Shown: piece by piece, positions 1 to 5,310 of the stretch | Layout of the letters: each line of letters begins with the position of its first letter | How positions within the stretch are numbered: position 1 is the stretch's first letter | Assembly (NCBI RefSeq): GCF_900766305.1 | Contig: NZ_CAAFUZ010000014.1 | Coordinates: forward strand, 1 to 7,801 | DNA length: 7,801 nucleotides | Source of the DNA: an uncultured Gemella sp. | GTDB lineage: Bacteria; Bacillota; Bacilli; Staphylococcales; Gemellaceae | Direction: 5' to 3' | Position numbers and translations under genes: made by a program | The notes under the pieces: model-generated | Databases searched by the model: none | Seen by the model: the letters and a program-made list of their open reading frames with translations, nothing else | Told to the model about the DNA's origin: nothing

Positions 1-608
1 CAATTTTCAATTGTAAAACACCGATAGTTACAGGAATTGGGCATGAAACAGATACTACTCTTGCAGATTTTGTTTCTGATAGAAGAGCTTCGACTCCAAC
101 TGCGGCTGCAGAATTAGTGACACCGAATATAGAAGATATAAAGAATAGAATATCTTTTAATTATGATAAATTAACTAATACTATTAATTATATACTGCAG
201 ACATATAAAACTAGAGTTCTTAATAGTGAAAATAATCCATATTATAAAAATTATTCAAAAGTTTTTTTAGAATATAACAACAAAGTTGAAATTTTAGAAA
301 AAGAGTTAAATAAATCTTTACAATTATTATTAAAAGATAAACAGAATATACTAAAATCTTCAAGCGAAAAATTTTTGAATATTGATTTATTAGGAAGATT
401 TAGAGAAAACTTTACAACTGAGATAAATAAACTAGAAGCTAATTCACCGCTGAATATTATGAAAAAAGGATATTCTGTAGCGTTCTTGAATGATAAAAAA
501 ATCACAAGCGTAAAAGAAGTTAGCACTGGTGATGATATATCTATACAACTTGTAGATGGTAGTTTCGATTGTAAAGTAAACAATATATCCGATAAAGGAG
601 TTAAGTAA
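1..608 (+). CDS. xseA: Exodeoxyribonuclease VII large subunit, 3' part (5' end outside window)
   Basis: Large, catalytic subunit of exonuclease VII, which degrades single-stranded DNA from both ends to short oligonucleotides in the cytoplasm. The frame is open from base 3, giving about 201 C-terminal residues; the true start lies upstream. An internal GTG at 117 could be mistaken for a start, but the frame is open before it and encodes the most conserved block of the family: [13 protein letters not shown], then [10 protein letters not shown]. From memory, the His and Asp of GHETD match catalytic residues of the E. coli enzyme. After it comes a Lys/Glu/Asn-rich helical stretch, expected to be the coiled coil that carries XseB subunits. 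The C-terminal segment contains [14 protein letters not shown], typical of the family's end. The stop codon overlaps the xseB start by one base, so the two subunits are probably translationally coupled. Identification is secure. Confidence 0.96.
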   Translation, partial: IFNCKTPIVTGIGHETDTTLADFVSDRRASTPTAAAELVTPNIEDIKNRISFNYDKLTNTINYILQTYKTRVLNSENNPYYKNYSKVFLEYNNKVEILEKELNKSLQLLLKDKQNILKSSSEKFLNIDLLGRFRENFTTEINKLEANSPLNIMKKGYSVAFLNDKKITSVKEVSTGDDISIQLVDGSFDCKVNNISDKGVK

Positions 609-808
609 TGAGTAAAGAAAATTTTGAAACAAGTTTAATGAATTTAGAAAAAATTGTTGCAGAATTAGAATCTGGAAAGTTATCGTTAGAAGATTCATTA
701 GAACGATATAAACAAGGAATAGATTTAATAAAAAATTGTAATGAATTAATTGAAAATGCTGAAAAAGAAGTAGCGAAACTAACTAAGGATTTTAAAGACA
801 ATGAATAA
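608..808 (+). CDS. xseB: Exodeoxyribonuclease VII small subunit
   Basis: Non-catalytic small subunit of exonuclease VII; several copies bind the coiled coil of XseA. The 66-residue length is normal for the family. The pattern FETSLMNLEKIVAELESGKL, then LEDSLERYKQGIDLIKNC and ENAEKEV, is the family signature and predicts two amphipathic helices. The start is set by AAGGAG at 595-600, seven bases before the ATG, which overlaps the xseA stop (TAATG). The 3' end overlaps the ispA start by 8 bases. The xseA-xseB-ispA order is common in Firmicutes and many other bacteria. Confidence 0.95.
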   Translation: MSKENFETSLMNLEKIVAELESGKLSLEDSLERYKQGIDLIKNCNELIENAEKEVAKLTKDFKDNE

Positions 809-1661
809 TTTTAAACTTTTCATAGAAACTAATAAAGATAAACTTAATACCTACGCAAAAGACTATATAGAAAAACTTGAAATGCCTGAAATATTAAAAG
901 AATCAATCTCGTATTCTTTGGTGAATGATGGTAAGAAAATTAGACCATTATCATTTTTATATTTACTTAAGTACTATGGGATAGATTATAATAAACATTT
1001 TGATATTGCTTTGGCTATTGAACTAGTTCATACATATTCACTAGTTCATGATGATTTACCGGAAATGGATAATGATGATTATCGATGGGGTAAACTTACA
1101 AATCATAAAGTGTTTGGTCAGGATATTGCAGTTCTTACTGGAGATGCTATGTTAACATTAGCATTTGAAGTCCTAAGCGATGCTGATGTGACTCCTGATC
1201 TTAAGGTTAAACTAATTAAACAATTCGCTAACTATTCTGGTTCAATGGGAATGATTGCTGGACAGGTTTATGATGTTAAACAAAAGAACTATGATGTTGA
1301 TGCCGATTACCTTAGAAGAATGCATAGCTTAAAGACAGGTAGATTAATTGAATTACCTCTTGATTTTGCTTGCTTAGTAGCGAATAAATTAGATGAGTTA
1401 GACGACGTTAAAGAATTTGGACAACAATTAGGAATAGCGTATCAGATAAAAGATGATATTCTTGATTACTATGGTGATTTTGAGAAAATCGGAAAATTGC
1501 CAAGTGATGAAGATATGATTACTTATCTTAGTTTCTATGGAATTGAAGAATGTGAGGAATTATTAAAACAACATACTCACAATGCTATAAATATTGCAAG
1601 TCGTTTAAATAATCATTTATTAGAAGACTTTGCTAATTATTTGTTAAAACGAGATAAATAA
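801..1661 (+). CDS. ispA: Polyprenyl (probably farnesyl) diphosphate synthase
   Basis: Cytoplasmic trans-prenyltransferase that condenses allylic diphosphates with isopentenyl diphosphate, giving farnesyl (possibly geranylgeranyl) diphosphate for undecaprenyl phosphate and quinone side chains. The 286-residue length fits the IspA family. Visible motifs are GKKIRP at 44-49, His77, the first Asp-rich motif DDLPEMD at 84-90, KTG at 178-180 and the second Asp-rich motif DDILD at 218-222. Two departures stand out: the usual Arg-Arg-Gly after the first Asp-rich motif reads Arg95-Trp96-Gly97, and the loop after the second motif (231-242) is shorter than usual and lacks the lysine of the common KxTY pattern. 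Both metal-binding motifs are intact, so the enzyme is probably active. The start overlaps xseB by 8 bases, with AAGGA at 785-789 as a likely ribosome site. Chain-length specificity cannot be fixed from sequence alone. Confidence 0.92.
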   Translation: MNNFKLFIETNKDKLNTYAKDYIEKLEMPEILKESISYSLVNDGKKIRPLSFLYLLKYYGIDYNKHFDIALAIELVHTYSLVHDDLPEMDNDDYRWGKLTNHKVFGQDIAVLTGDAMLTLAFEVLSDADVTPDLKVKLIKQFANYSGSMGMIAGQVYDVKQKNYDVDADYLRRMHSLKTGRLIELPLDFACLVANKLDELDDVKEFGQQLGIAYQIKDDILDYYGDFEKIGKLPSDEDMITYLSFYGIEECEELLKQHTHNAINIASRLNNHLLEDFANYLLKRDK

Positions 1662-1674
1662 AATAGATAATAAA

Positions 1675-1722
1675 AAGATATCTTAGAAAAAACGCGTTTT
1701 TCTAGGATATCTTAATTTTTTT
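1675..1722 (+). terminator. Rho-independent terminator of the xseA-xseB-ispA operon
   Basis: A 17-bp stem pairs 1675-1691 with 1697-1713 (one G-U pair) around the 5-base loop ACGCG. A T-run at 1716-1722 follows. It begins 13 bases after the ispA stop codon and clearly ends the operon. The stem is long and, apart from the loop, AT-rich. Confidence 0.9.
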
Positions 1723-1733
1723 GGATTTAAACT

Positions 1734-1773
1734 AAAAACCACGAGAGTTTAGGGGTAAACTTCGTGGTTTTTT
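1734..1773. terminator. Second terminator-like hairpin, bidirectional in form
   Basis: The stem CCACGA/TCGTGG (1739-1744 with 1762-1767) continues through a small bulge into GTTTA/TAAAC (1747-1751 with 1756-1760), with the loop GGGG. It is flanked by five As on the left and six Ts on the right, so an RNA from either strand would carry a hairpin followed by a U-run. It lies only about 20 bases after the ispA terminator with no gene between them. It may be a backup terminator for ispA, or the end of an unrecognised transcript on the minus strand. Confidence 0.75.
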
Positions 1774-1784
1774 ACAGTAATAAT

Positions 1785-1823
1785 ATTAGTTTAACTTTAG
1801 GGATAGGAATCTCATAAACTAAT
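1785..1823. repeat. Perfect 9-bp inverted repeat in the intergenic region
   Basis: ATTAGTTTA at 1785-1793 is perfectly complementary to TAAACTAAT at 1815-1823, around a 21-base loop. An outer pair, TACAGT (1773-1778) and ACTGTA (1839-1844), could extend the fold across an uneven internal loop. No T-run follows, so it is not a terminator in the + direction. Function unknown. Confidence 0.6.
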
Positions 1824-1833
1824 AAATTTAAAA

Positions 1834-1915
1834 TGTTAACTGTAGATTACTGGCACAAACATGAGGATTACTTATTAATTGTAAAACTAAAAGTAGTTTG
1901 CTTCTACAGTTGACA
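1834..1915. repeat. 82-bp segment bounded by 13-bp imperfect inverted repeats
   Basis: TGTTAACTGTAGA (1834-1846) and TCTACAGTTGACA (1903-1915) form inverted ends with one mismatch; in RNA the mismatch would be a G-U pair. Inside is a perfect small hairpin, AAACTA-AAAG-TAGTTT (1884-1899). The right end contains the TTGACA at 1910-1915. The segment could be a structured RNA, an operator pair or a small transposon remnant. The TG...CA ends fit the last idea, but no convincing target-site duplication flanks it. Confidence 0.5.
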
Positions 1916-1942
1916 AATTAATACTGTATTTTTTGATATAAT
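1910..1942 (+). promoter_or_regulatory. Probable promoter for the glycerate kinase operon (extended -10)
   Basis: A perfect TATAAT at 1937-1942 is preceded by TG at 1934-1935, giving the extended -10 form TGnTATAAT, which can work without a good -35. A perfect TTGACA lies at 1910-1915, but the spacing is 21 bases, too long for normal sigma-A use of both boxes together. Two dyads cover the site: TACAGT-N12-ACTGTA (1905-1928) over the -35 side and TTTTTGAT-ATA-ATCAAAAA (1930-1948) over the -10. Initiation near 1949 would leave a leader of about 210 bases before the kinase gene. Function is inferred from sequence only. Confidence 0.6.
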
Positions 1943-2159
1943 CAAAAATTGAGTCCTAATTTAAACCCTAAACATAAAGTAAAAATACTTTACATAATTA
2001 TTATACTAAAAAAAATAATAAATTTAAAGTATTTGTGTAAATTTTATCAATGAAAATGTTTTTATATTATTTTTCAAGTTAAAAACTTTAATTAATATGC
2101 TTTTAATGATAAAATTAACTACATGATTATAAGAATTTTGTAAGTGGAGTTGTAACTTT
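1943..2159 (+). other. Long AT-rich leader before the glycerate kinase gene, no coding gene seen
   Basis: No gene was found here. The stretch holds a 10-bp perfect inverted repeat, AAATACTTTA (1983-1992) with TAAAGTATTT (2025-2034), whose interior can pair further through ATTATT and AATAAT. A small hairpin AAGTT/AACTT lies at 2076-2088. No recognised riboswitch consensus was seen. A TATAAG at 2128-2133 could be a second, kinase-proximal -10 box, but it lacks a -35. The ribosome-binding site for the kinase is GGAG at 2146-2149, ten bases before the ATG. Extreme AT content makes chance inverted repeats likely, so the structure is only suggestive. Confidence 0.45.
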
Positions 2160-3305
2160 ATGAAAGTATTAATAGCAGTAAATGAGTTTAAAGGATCGTT
2201 AACATCATTAGAGATTGGAGAAATTATTTCCGATAAATTAAAAAGTAATTATGATTATATCTCTTCAATTGTTCAACCAATTGCGGACGGTGGTGACGGA
2301 TTTTTATCAATTTTCAAAGGGTTTAATAAAGAAAAGTTTACAACAATTAATGCAGTGCACGAAGAATGTGGTGTCAATTATCTTATTAATTTAGAAAAAA
2401 AAGAAGCAGTAATTGAAGTTGCTGAGGTAATTGGCCTTAAATATTTAACAGAAGAGCAAAAAAATCCGCATATTACAACAACTGTTGGATTAGGAAAGTT
2501 GATTTCTTTTTTATTAGATAAGGGAATTGAACATTTTATTATTGGTCTTGGTGGAAGTGCGACTAATGATTGTGGAATAGGGATGTTAAATGAGTTAGGT
2601 ATTAAATTTAGTGATGAATATGGTGCTACTTGTAAACATGGTATAAATGATTTGAAGAAAATTTCAAATATTAATACGGCGGGTATTAATGGTAAATTGA
2701 AAAATTCTAGATTTACTATAATTAGCGATGTGAATAATCCACTTATAGGACCAAATGGTTCAACATATGTATTTTCAAAACAAAAAGGTTTAAAAGAAAT
2801 AGAATTCCAAGAAGTTGATTCGTACATAGAAAGATTTGCCAATTTAGTTAATATGAAAACTAATATGAATAATACTTTAAAAGAAGGTAGTGGAGCTGCC
2901 GGTGGATTAGGTTTTTCATTTATGACATTTTGTAATGCTACTATTCAATCTGGTTCACAATTTATGATTAACTATCTAGGATTAGAAGAAATTATACAAA
3001 AAATGGACATCATTGTAACTGGTGAAGGAAAATTAGATAGACAAAGTTATATGGGAAAGGCACCAATTGAGATTGCAAAAATCGCAAAACGATTTAATAA
3101 GAAAGTAATTTTTCTTGCAGGTAGTATTTTAGATGATGAATTAGAAGATTTAACAGATGAAGATAAAAAGCTAATAGATGTTTCATTCTCAATACAGAGA
3201 CAATTCACTTCTTTGAATACAGCGATGACCAAAGAAGTTTCAAAGGCAAATATTGAAAATACGATTATACAGATATTTAATTTATTGGAGTTTTATAATG
3301 AATAA
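2160..3305 (+). CDS. glxK: Glycerate kinase (GarK/GlxK family)
   Basis: ATP-dependent cytoplasmic kinase that phosphorylates D-glycerate; this family is thought to yield 2-phosphoglycerate, feeding lower glycolysis. The 381-residue length matches the family. Diagnostic motifs run in the expected order: FKGS at 10-13, PIADGGDG at 40-47, GLGGSATND at 129-137, DVNNPLIGPNG at 190-200, GSGAAGGLGF at 243-252 and VTGEGKLDRQS at 286-296. The start is supported by GGAG at 2146-2149 and by the N-terminus MKVLIAVNEFKGS, which aligns with the family's usual beginning. The gene overlaps the following transporter gene by 8 bases. No glyoxylate or tartronate-semialdehyde gene is visible nearby, so the source of glycerate is unknown. 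The family call is secure; the symbol follows Firmicute usage and is less certain. Confidence 0.92.
   Translation: MKVLIAVNEFKGSLTSLEIGEIISDKLKSNYDYISSIVQPIADGGDGFLSIFKGFNKEKFTTINAVHEECGVNYLINLEKKEAVIEVAEVIGLKYLTEEQKNPHITTTVGLGKLISFLLDKGIEHFIIGLGGSATNDCGIGMLNELGIKFSDEYGATCKHGINDLKKISNINTAGINGKLKNSRFTIISDVNNPLIGPNGSTYVFSKQKGLKEIEFQEVDSYIERFANLVNMKTNMNNTLKEGSGAAGGLGFSFMTFCNATIQSGSQFMINYLGLEEIIQKMDIIVTGEGKLDRQSYMGKAPIEIAKIAKRFNKKVIFLAGSILDDELEDLTDEDKKLIDVSFSIQRQFTSLNTAMTKEVSKANIENTIIQIFNLLEFYNE
3287..3290 (+). promoter_or_regulatory. Ribosome-binding site fixing the transporter start
   Basis: GGAG sits seven bases before the ATG at 3298. An in-frame ATG at 3253 would add 15 residues (MKIRLYRYLIYWSFI), but it has no good ribosome site and lies well inside the kinase gene. 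The 3298 start gives a normal short N-terminus before the first membrane helix. Confidence 0.8.
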
Positions 3306-4161
3306 TAAGAATAATATACTAATGGGAATATTTTGCATAATAATGTCAGGGATAGGATTTTCGTTAATGGCTTTATTTATTAAACTTTCTGGTGATCTTC
3401 CCTCAATGCAAAAAGGATTTTTTAGAAATATTATAGCTGTTGCAATATCGTCAATACCGTTAATTAAACATTGGAAAAATATTAATTTTCCTGCAAATAA
3501 AGTGTCGTGGACAGTACTATTTTCTAGAACTATTTTTGGTACAATAGGATTAGTATTTAACTTTTATGCAATTTCACATATTAGTCTTGCAGACTCAACA
3601 ATTATACAAAAACTTTCGCCTTTTGTGATAATAATACTGTCCTATTTCTTTTTTAAAGAGCGTATGACAAAATTTCAGTTTTTTGCTATAGTAATTGCAT
3701 TTATTGGTGTAGGGTTTATCGTTAAGCCAACTGGAGCGGGTCTAATAAGTATGGGAGCTTTAGCAGCACTTTTAGGAGCATTTTGTTCTGGGATTGCATA
3801 TACGTGTGTAAGATATCTTGGAACGCATAATGTTTCTGGAGAGTTTATTATATTCTTTTTCTCATCATTATCTACAATACTATTATTACCTTACTTAATA
3901 TTTGATTACAGGGTAATGACTATGTATCAAATAACTATGCTAATATTAGCTGGAGCTTCTGCAACAATAGGCCAGTATGGTGTGACCTTTGCATATAAAT
4001 ATGCAGCAGCTAAGAATATTTCTGTATTTGACTATTCTCAAGTATTATTTTCAGGGATTTTAGGGTTTGTATTTTTTAACGAGTTACCTGACTTGCAAAG
4101 TTTAATCGGATATATTATAGTTATCTCAGTAGGAATAATTTTAGTGATAAAAAATAAATAG
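3298..4161 (+). CDS. DMT superfamily (EamA) transporter
   Basis: Integral membrane protein of 287 residues, the usual size for a ten-helix drug/metabolite transporter made of two five-helix EamA repeats. Hydrophobic segments fall roughly at 7-29, 41-56, 72-92, 99-119, 127-143, 150-172, 182-203, 210-230, 245-261 and 266-284. The first repeat ends with the family pattern ALADSTIIQKLSP-like segment (97-108 here SLADSTIIQKLS), then FFKER at 118-122. The second repeat shows the matching YSQVLFSGILGF...NELP (246-264). Substrate cannot be predicted from the sequence: the family includes amino-acid, nucleotide-sugar, vitamin and drug carriers. The 8-base overlap with the glycerate kinase gene suggests linked expression and possibly a related metabolite, which is inference. 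It lies 12 bases upstream of the peptidase gene. Confidence 0.88.
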   Translation: MNNKNNILMGIFCIIMSGIGFSLMALFIKLSGDLPSMQKGFFRNIIAVAISSIPLIKHWKNINFPANKVSWTVLFSRTIFGTIGLVFNFYAISHISLADSTIIQKLSPFVIIILSYFFFKERMTKFQFFAIVIAFIGVGFIVKPTGAGLISMGALAALLGAFCSGIAYTCVRYLGTHNVSGEFIIFFFSSLSTILLLPYLIFDYRVMTMYQITMLILAGASATIGQYGVTFAYKYAAAKNISVFDYSQVLFSGILGFVFFNELPDLQSLIGYIIVISVGIILVIKNK

Positions 4162-4168
4162 AGGGGTG
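4162..4168 (+). promoter_or_regulatory. Ribosome-binding site supporting a GTG start
   Basis: AGGGGTG lies five bases before the GTG at 4174 and resembles the anti-Shine-Dalgarno complement. No ATG with a comparable site is nearby; the next in-frame ATG (4198) falls inside the membrane anchor. The GTG start gives a basic MKRKR N-terminus ahead of the hydrophobic segment, as expected. Confidence 0.7.
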
Positions 4169-4173
4169 TAATT

Positions 4174-5109
4174 GTGAAAAGAAAAAGAATTGTAATAATG
4201 ACAACAGTATTCATTATTCTATGTGCAGTTGTACTTTATGTTATTCAAAGTAATAAGATTACTTGGTTTAATAAATTTTTAAAAGATGAAAATAAGATTG
4301 CTTGGTTTAATAAAAATTTAAAAGATGAGAATAAGAGTACTAATGTGTTACAAACAGAAAATGTAGCTAATGCAAGAGATGGTATAAAGGGGGTAACGCA
4401 ACCTTATCCATTTATTACCAACCCAAGTGGAGTTGAAAATAATCTACTTCAAAACGCTAACGGTAGTCTTATAGGACAATTAATATACTTACAAAGAGAA
4501 AATCTTCCAGAAGCTGAACAAAAATTACTAGTTAATAATAAAGATGCTACGCAATATGTGCTTGGTTATCTTGCTGGTCAAGAAGCAACACCGTTTGAAC
4601 AAGGAGAAACAGTTGAAATTAATAGGAAGTTTCCTTACTATATTCAATGGGATAAACGTTGGGCTTATGATAAATTAGGTGGGACCAACGTTGCTATAGG
4701 TGGTTGCGGTCCAACTTGTGTAGCTATGGCACTTAGTGGAATATTAGATGATAAATCAATTACACCAAAAAACATTGCAGAAAAAGAAGATGCTAGTGGA
4801 TACTTTACAGATGCGGGTACAAAATGGAGTTTCTTCGATTATATTGCTAAAGAATATGGAGTAAAATCTACTGGAGTACCACTTAATGAAGAAGCAATGA
4901 AATCTGTTTTAAGTAAAGGAAATCCTATTATTGCTTCTGTGCATCCAGGTAAATTTACAACTGTTGGACATATTATTTTGATAACTGGAGTAGACAACGA
5001 AGGAAAATTTATAATTAATGATCCAAATAGTTATACGAGAACGTTAAAAAAATGGTCTTATGACGAATTAAAAACTGAAATAGTAGCTATGTGGGAATTT
5101 TCTAAATAA
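4174..5109 (+). CDS. Membrane-anchored C39-like cysteine peptidase, GTG start
   Basis: Predicted extracytoplasmic papain-like peptidase of 311 residues. A basic MKRKR start and a hydrophobic stretch at about 6-25 form a signal anchor or signal peptide; Cys17 is preceded by Leu, not a lipobox residue, so it is not a clear lipoprotein. Residues 27-52 are a 13-residue tandem duplication (see separate entry). A linker to about 150 follows, with no recognised domain. The catalytic domain (about 152-308) has the Peptidase_C39_2 pattern: YYIQWDKRW, GGCGPTCVAM with likely nucleophile Cys178, GHIILITGV with His266, and INDP with Asp283. A second Cys at 182 is close to the nucleophile. The substrate is unknown; no bacteriocin precursor or ABC exporter lies nearby, so a leader-peptide processing role is not supported. 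The gene is 12 bases after the transporter gene and probably ends that operon. Confidence 0.82.
   Translation: MKRKRIVIMTTVFIILCAVVLYVIQSNKITWFNKFLKDENKIAWFNKNLKDENKSTNVLQTENVANARDGIKGVTQPYPFITNPSGVENNLLQNANGSLIGQLIYLQRENLPEAEQKLLVNNKDATQYVLGYLAGQEATPFEQGETVEINRKFPYYIQWDKRWAYDKLGGTNVAIGGCGPTCVAMALSGILDDKSITPKNIAEKEDASGYFTDAGTKWSFFDYIAKEYGVKSTGVPLNEEAMKSVLSKGNPIIASVHPGKFTTVGHIILITGVDNEGKFIINDPNSYTRTLKKWSYDELKTEIVAMWEFSK
4252..4329 (+). repeat. Two tandem 39-bp units in the peptidase gene
   Basis: Two in-frame units, 4252-4290 and 4291-4329, encode NKITWFNKFLKDE and NKIAWFNKNLKDE. The units differ at only a few bases, and a third copy begins with AATAAGA at 4330 before diverging. The repeat sits directly after the membrane anchor. 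Near-identity at the DNA level suggests recent slippage or unequal recombination. Confidence 0.93.
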
Positions 5110-5120
5110 ATTATACAGAT

Positions 5121-5162
5121 AAATCCTTGAATTTCAAATGAAATTTGAGGATTTATTTTTTT
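5121..5162 (+). terminator. Rho-independent terminator after the peptidase gene
   Basis: A 15-bp stem pairs 5121-5135 with 5140-5154 (two G-U pairs) around the loop AAAT. A seven-base T-run (5156-5162) follows. It begins 11 bases after the stop codon and separates the kinase-transporter-peptidase operon from suf. Confidence 0.9.
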
Positions 5163-5204
5163 ATAAACAGAAGTGTATAATAAGAGATTGTTCGAACCAA
5201 TAAT

Positions 5205-5233
5205 TTGATAAAACATGTGAAAACCTTTATAAT
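5205..5233 (+). promoter_or_regulatory. Sigma-A-type promoter of the suf operon
   Basis: TTGATA at 5205-5210 and a perfect TATAAT at 5228-5233 are separated by exactly 17 bases, close to the ideal vegetative promoter. Initiation near 5240 would give a leader of about 70 bases before sufC. A second TATAAT at 5176-5181 has no suitable -35 box and is less likely. No repressor site was recognised. Confidence 0.8.
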
Positions 5234-5247
5234 AATACTTATGTAAT

Positions 5248-5284
5248 TTGCGATAATTAATGTTTTATATGATTTTAATCGCAA
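5248..5284 (+). promoter_or_regulatory. Inverted repeat in the suf leader
   Basis: TTGCGAT (5248-5254) is perfectly complementary to ATCGCAA (5278-5284), around a 23-base AT-rich loop. It lies between the predicted transcription start and the sufC ribosome site, which begins 15 bases later. It contains some of the few GC-rich bases in this leader. It may be a leader RNA hairpin or a protein-binding dyad; no T-run follows, so it is not a terminator. Confidence 0.5.
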
Positions 5285-5298
5285 CAAATATAAAAGAT

Positions 5299-5303
5299 GG
5301 AGG
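5299..5303 (+). promoter_or_regulatory. Ribosome-binding site fixing the sufC start
   Basis: GGAGG lies seven bases before the ATG at 5311. An in-frame ATG at 5260 would add 17 residues that SufC proteins do not have and would place the ribosome site inside the gene, so 5311 is chosen. Confidence 0.9.
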
Positions 5304-5310
5304 AAATAAA

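Noticed and set aside
117..608. Separate 163-residue gene starting at the GTG at 117
   Set aside because: The frame stays open to base 3 and the upstream residues are the conserved core of XseA, so this is an internal codon of a gene cut by the window edge.
1905..1914. CopY/BlaI-type operator (TACAnnTGTA)
   Set aside because: The site reads TACAGTTGAC, which fails at two of the four right-half bases, and there is no copper or beta-lactam gene nearby.
1734..1942. T-box or other known riboswitch
   Set aside because: The conserved T-box core (AGGGTGGNACCGCG) is absent, and the hairpin with the T-run lies upstream of the promoter, in the wrong order for attenuation of the kinase operon.
2050..2082. 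Ten-codon reading frame (MKMFLYYFSS) in the kinase leader
   Set aside because: No ribosome-binding site precedes it and its codons are only what AT-rich sequence gives by chance.
2378..2842. Minus-strand open frame of 154 codons inside the glycerate kinase gene
   Set aside because: It lies wholly within a well-supported gene, has no recognisable protein features and is what AT-rich codon use produces on the opposite strand. The same applies to the shorter minus-strand frames across the window.
4174..4230. Lipoprotein signal at Cys17 of the peptidase
   Set aside because: The residue before Cys17 is Leu, whereas a lipobox needs Gly, Ala or Ser there.
5176..5181. TATAAT as an alternative suf promoter
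   Set aside because: There is no -35-like sequence 16-18 bases upstream, because that position is the T-run of the preceding terminator. The 5205-5233 pair is far better.
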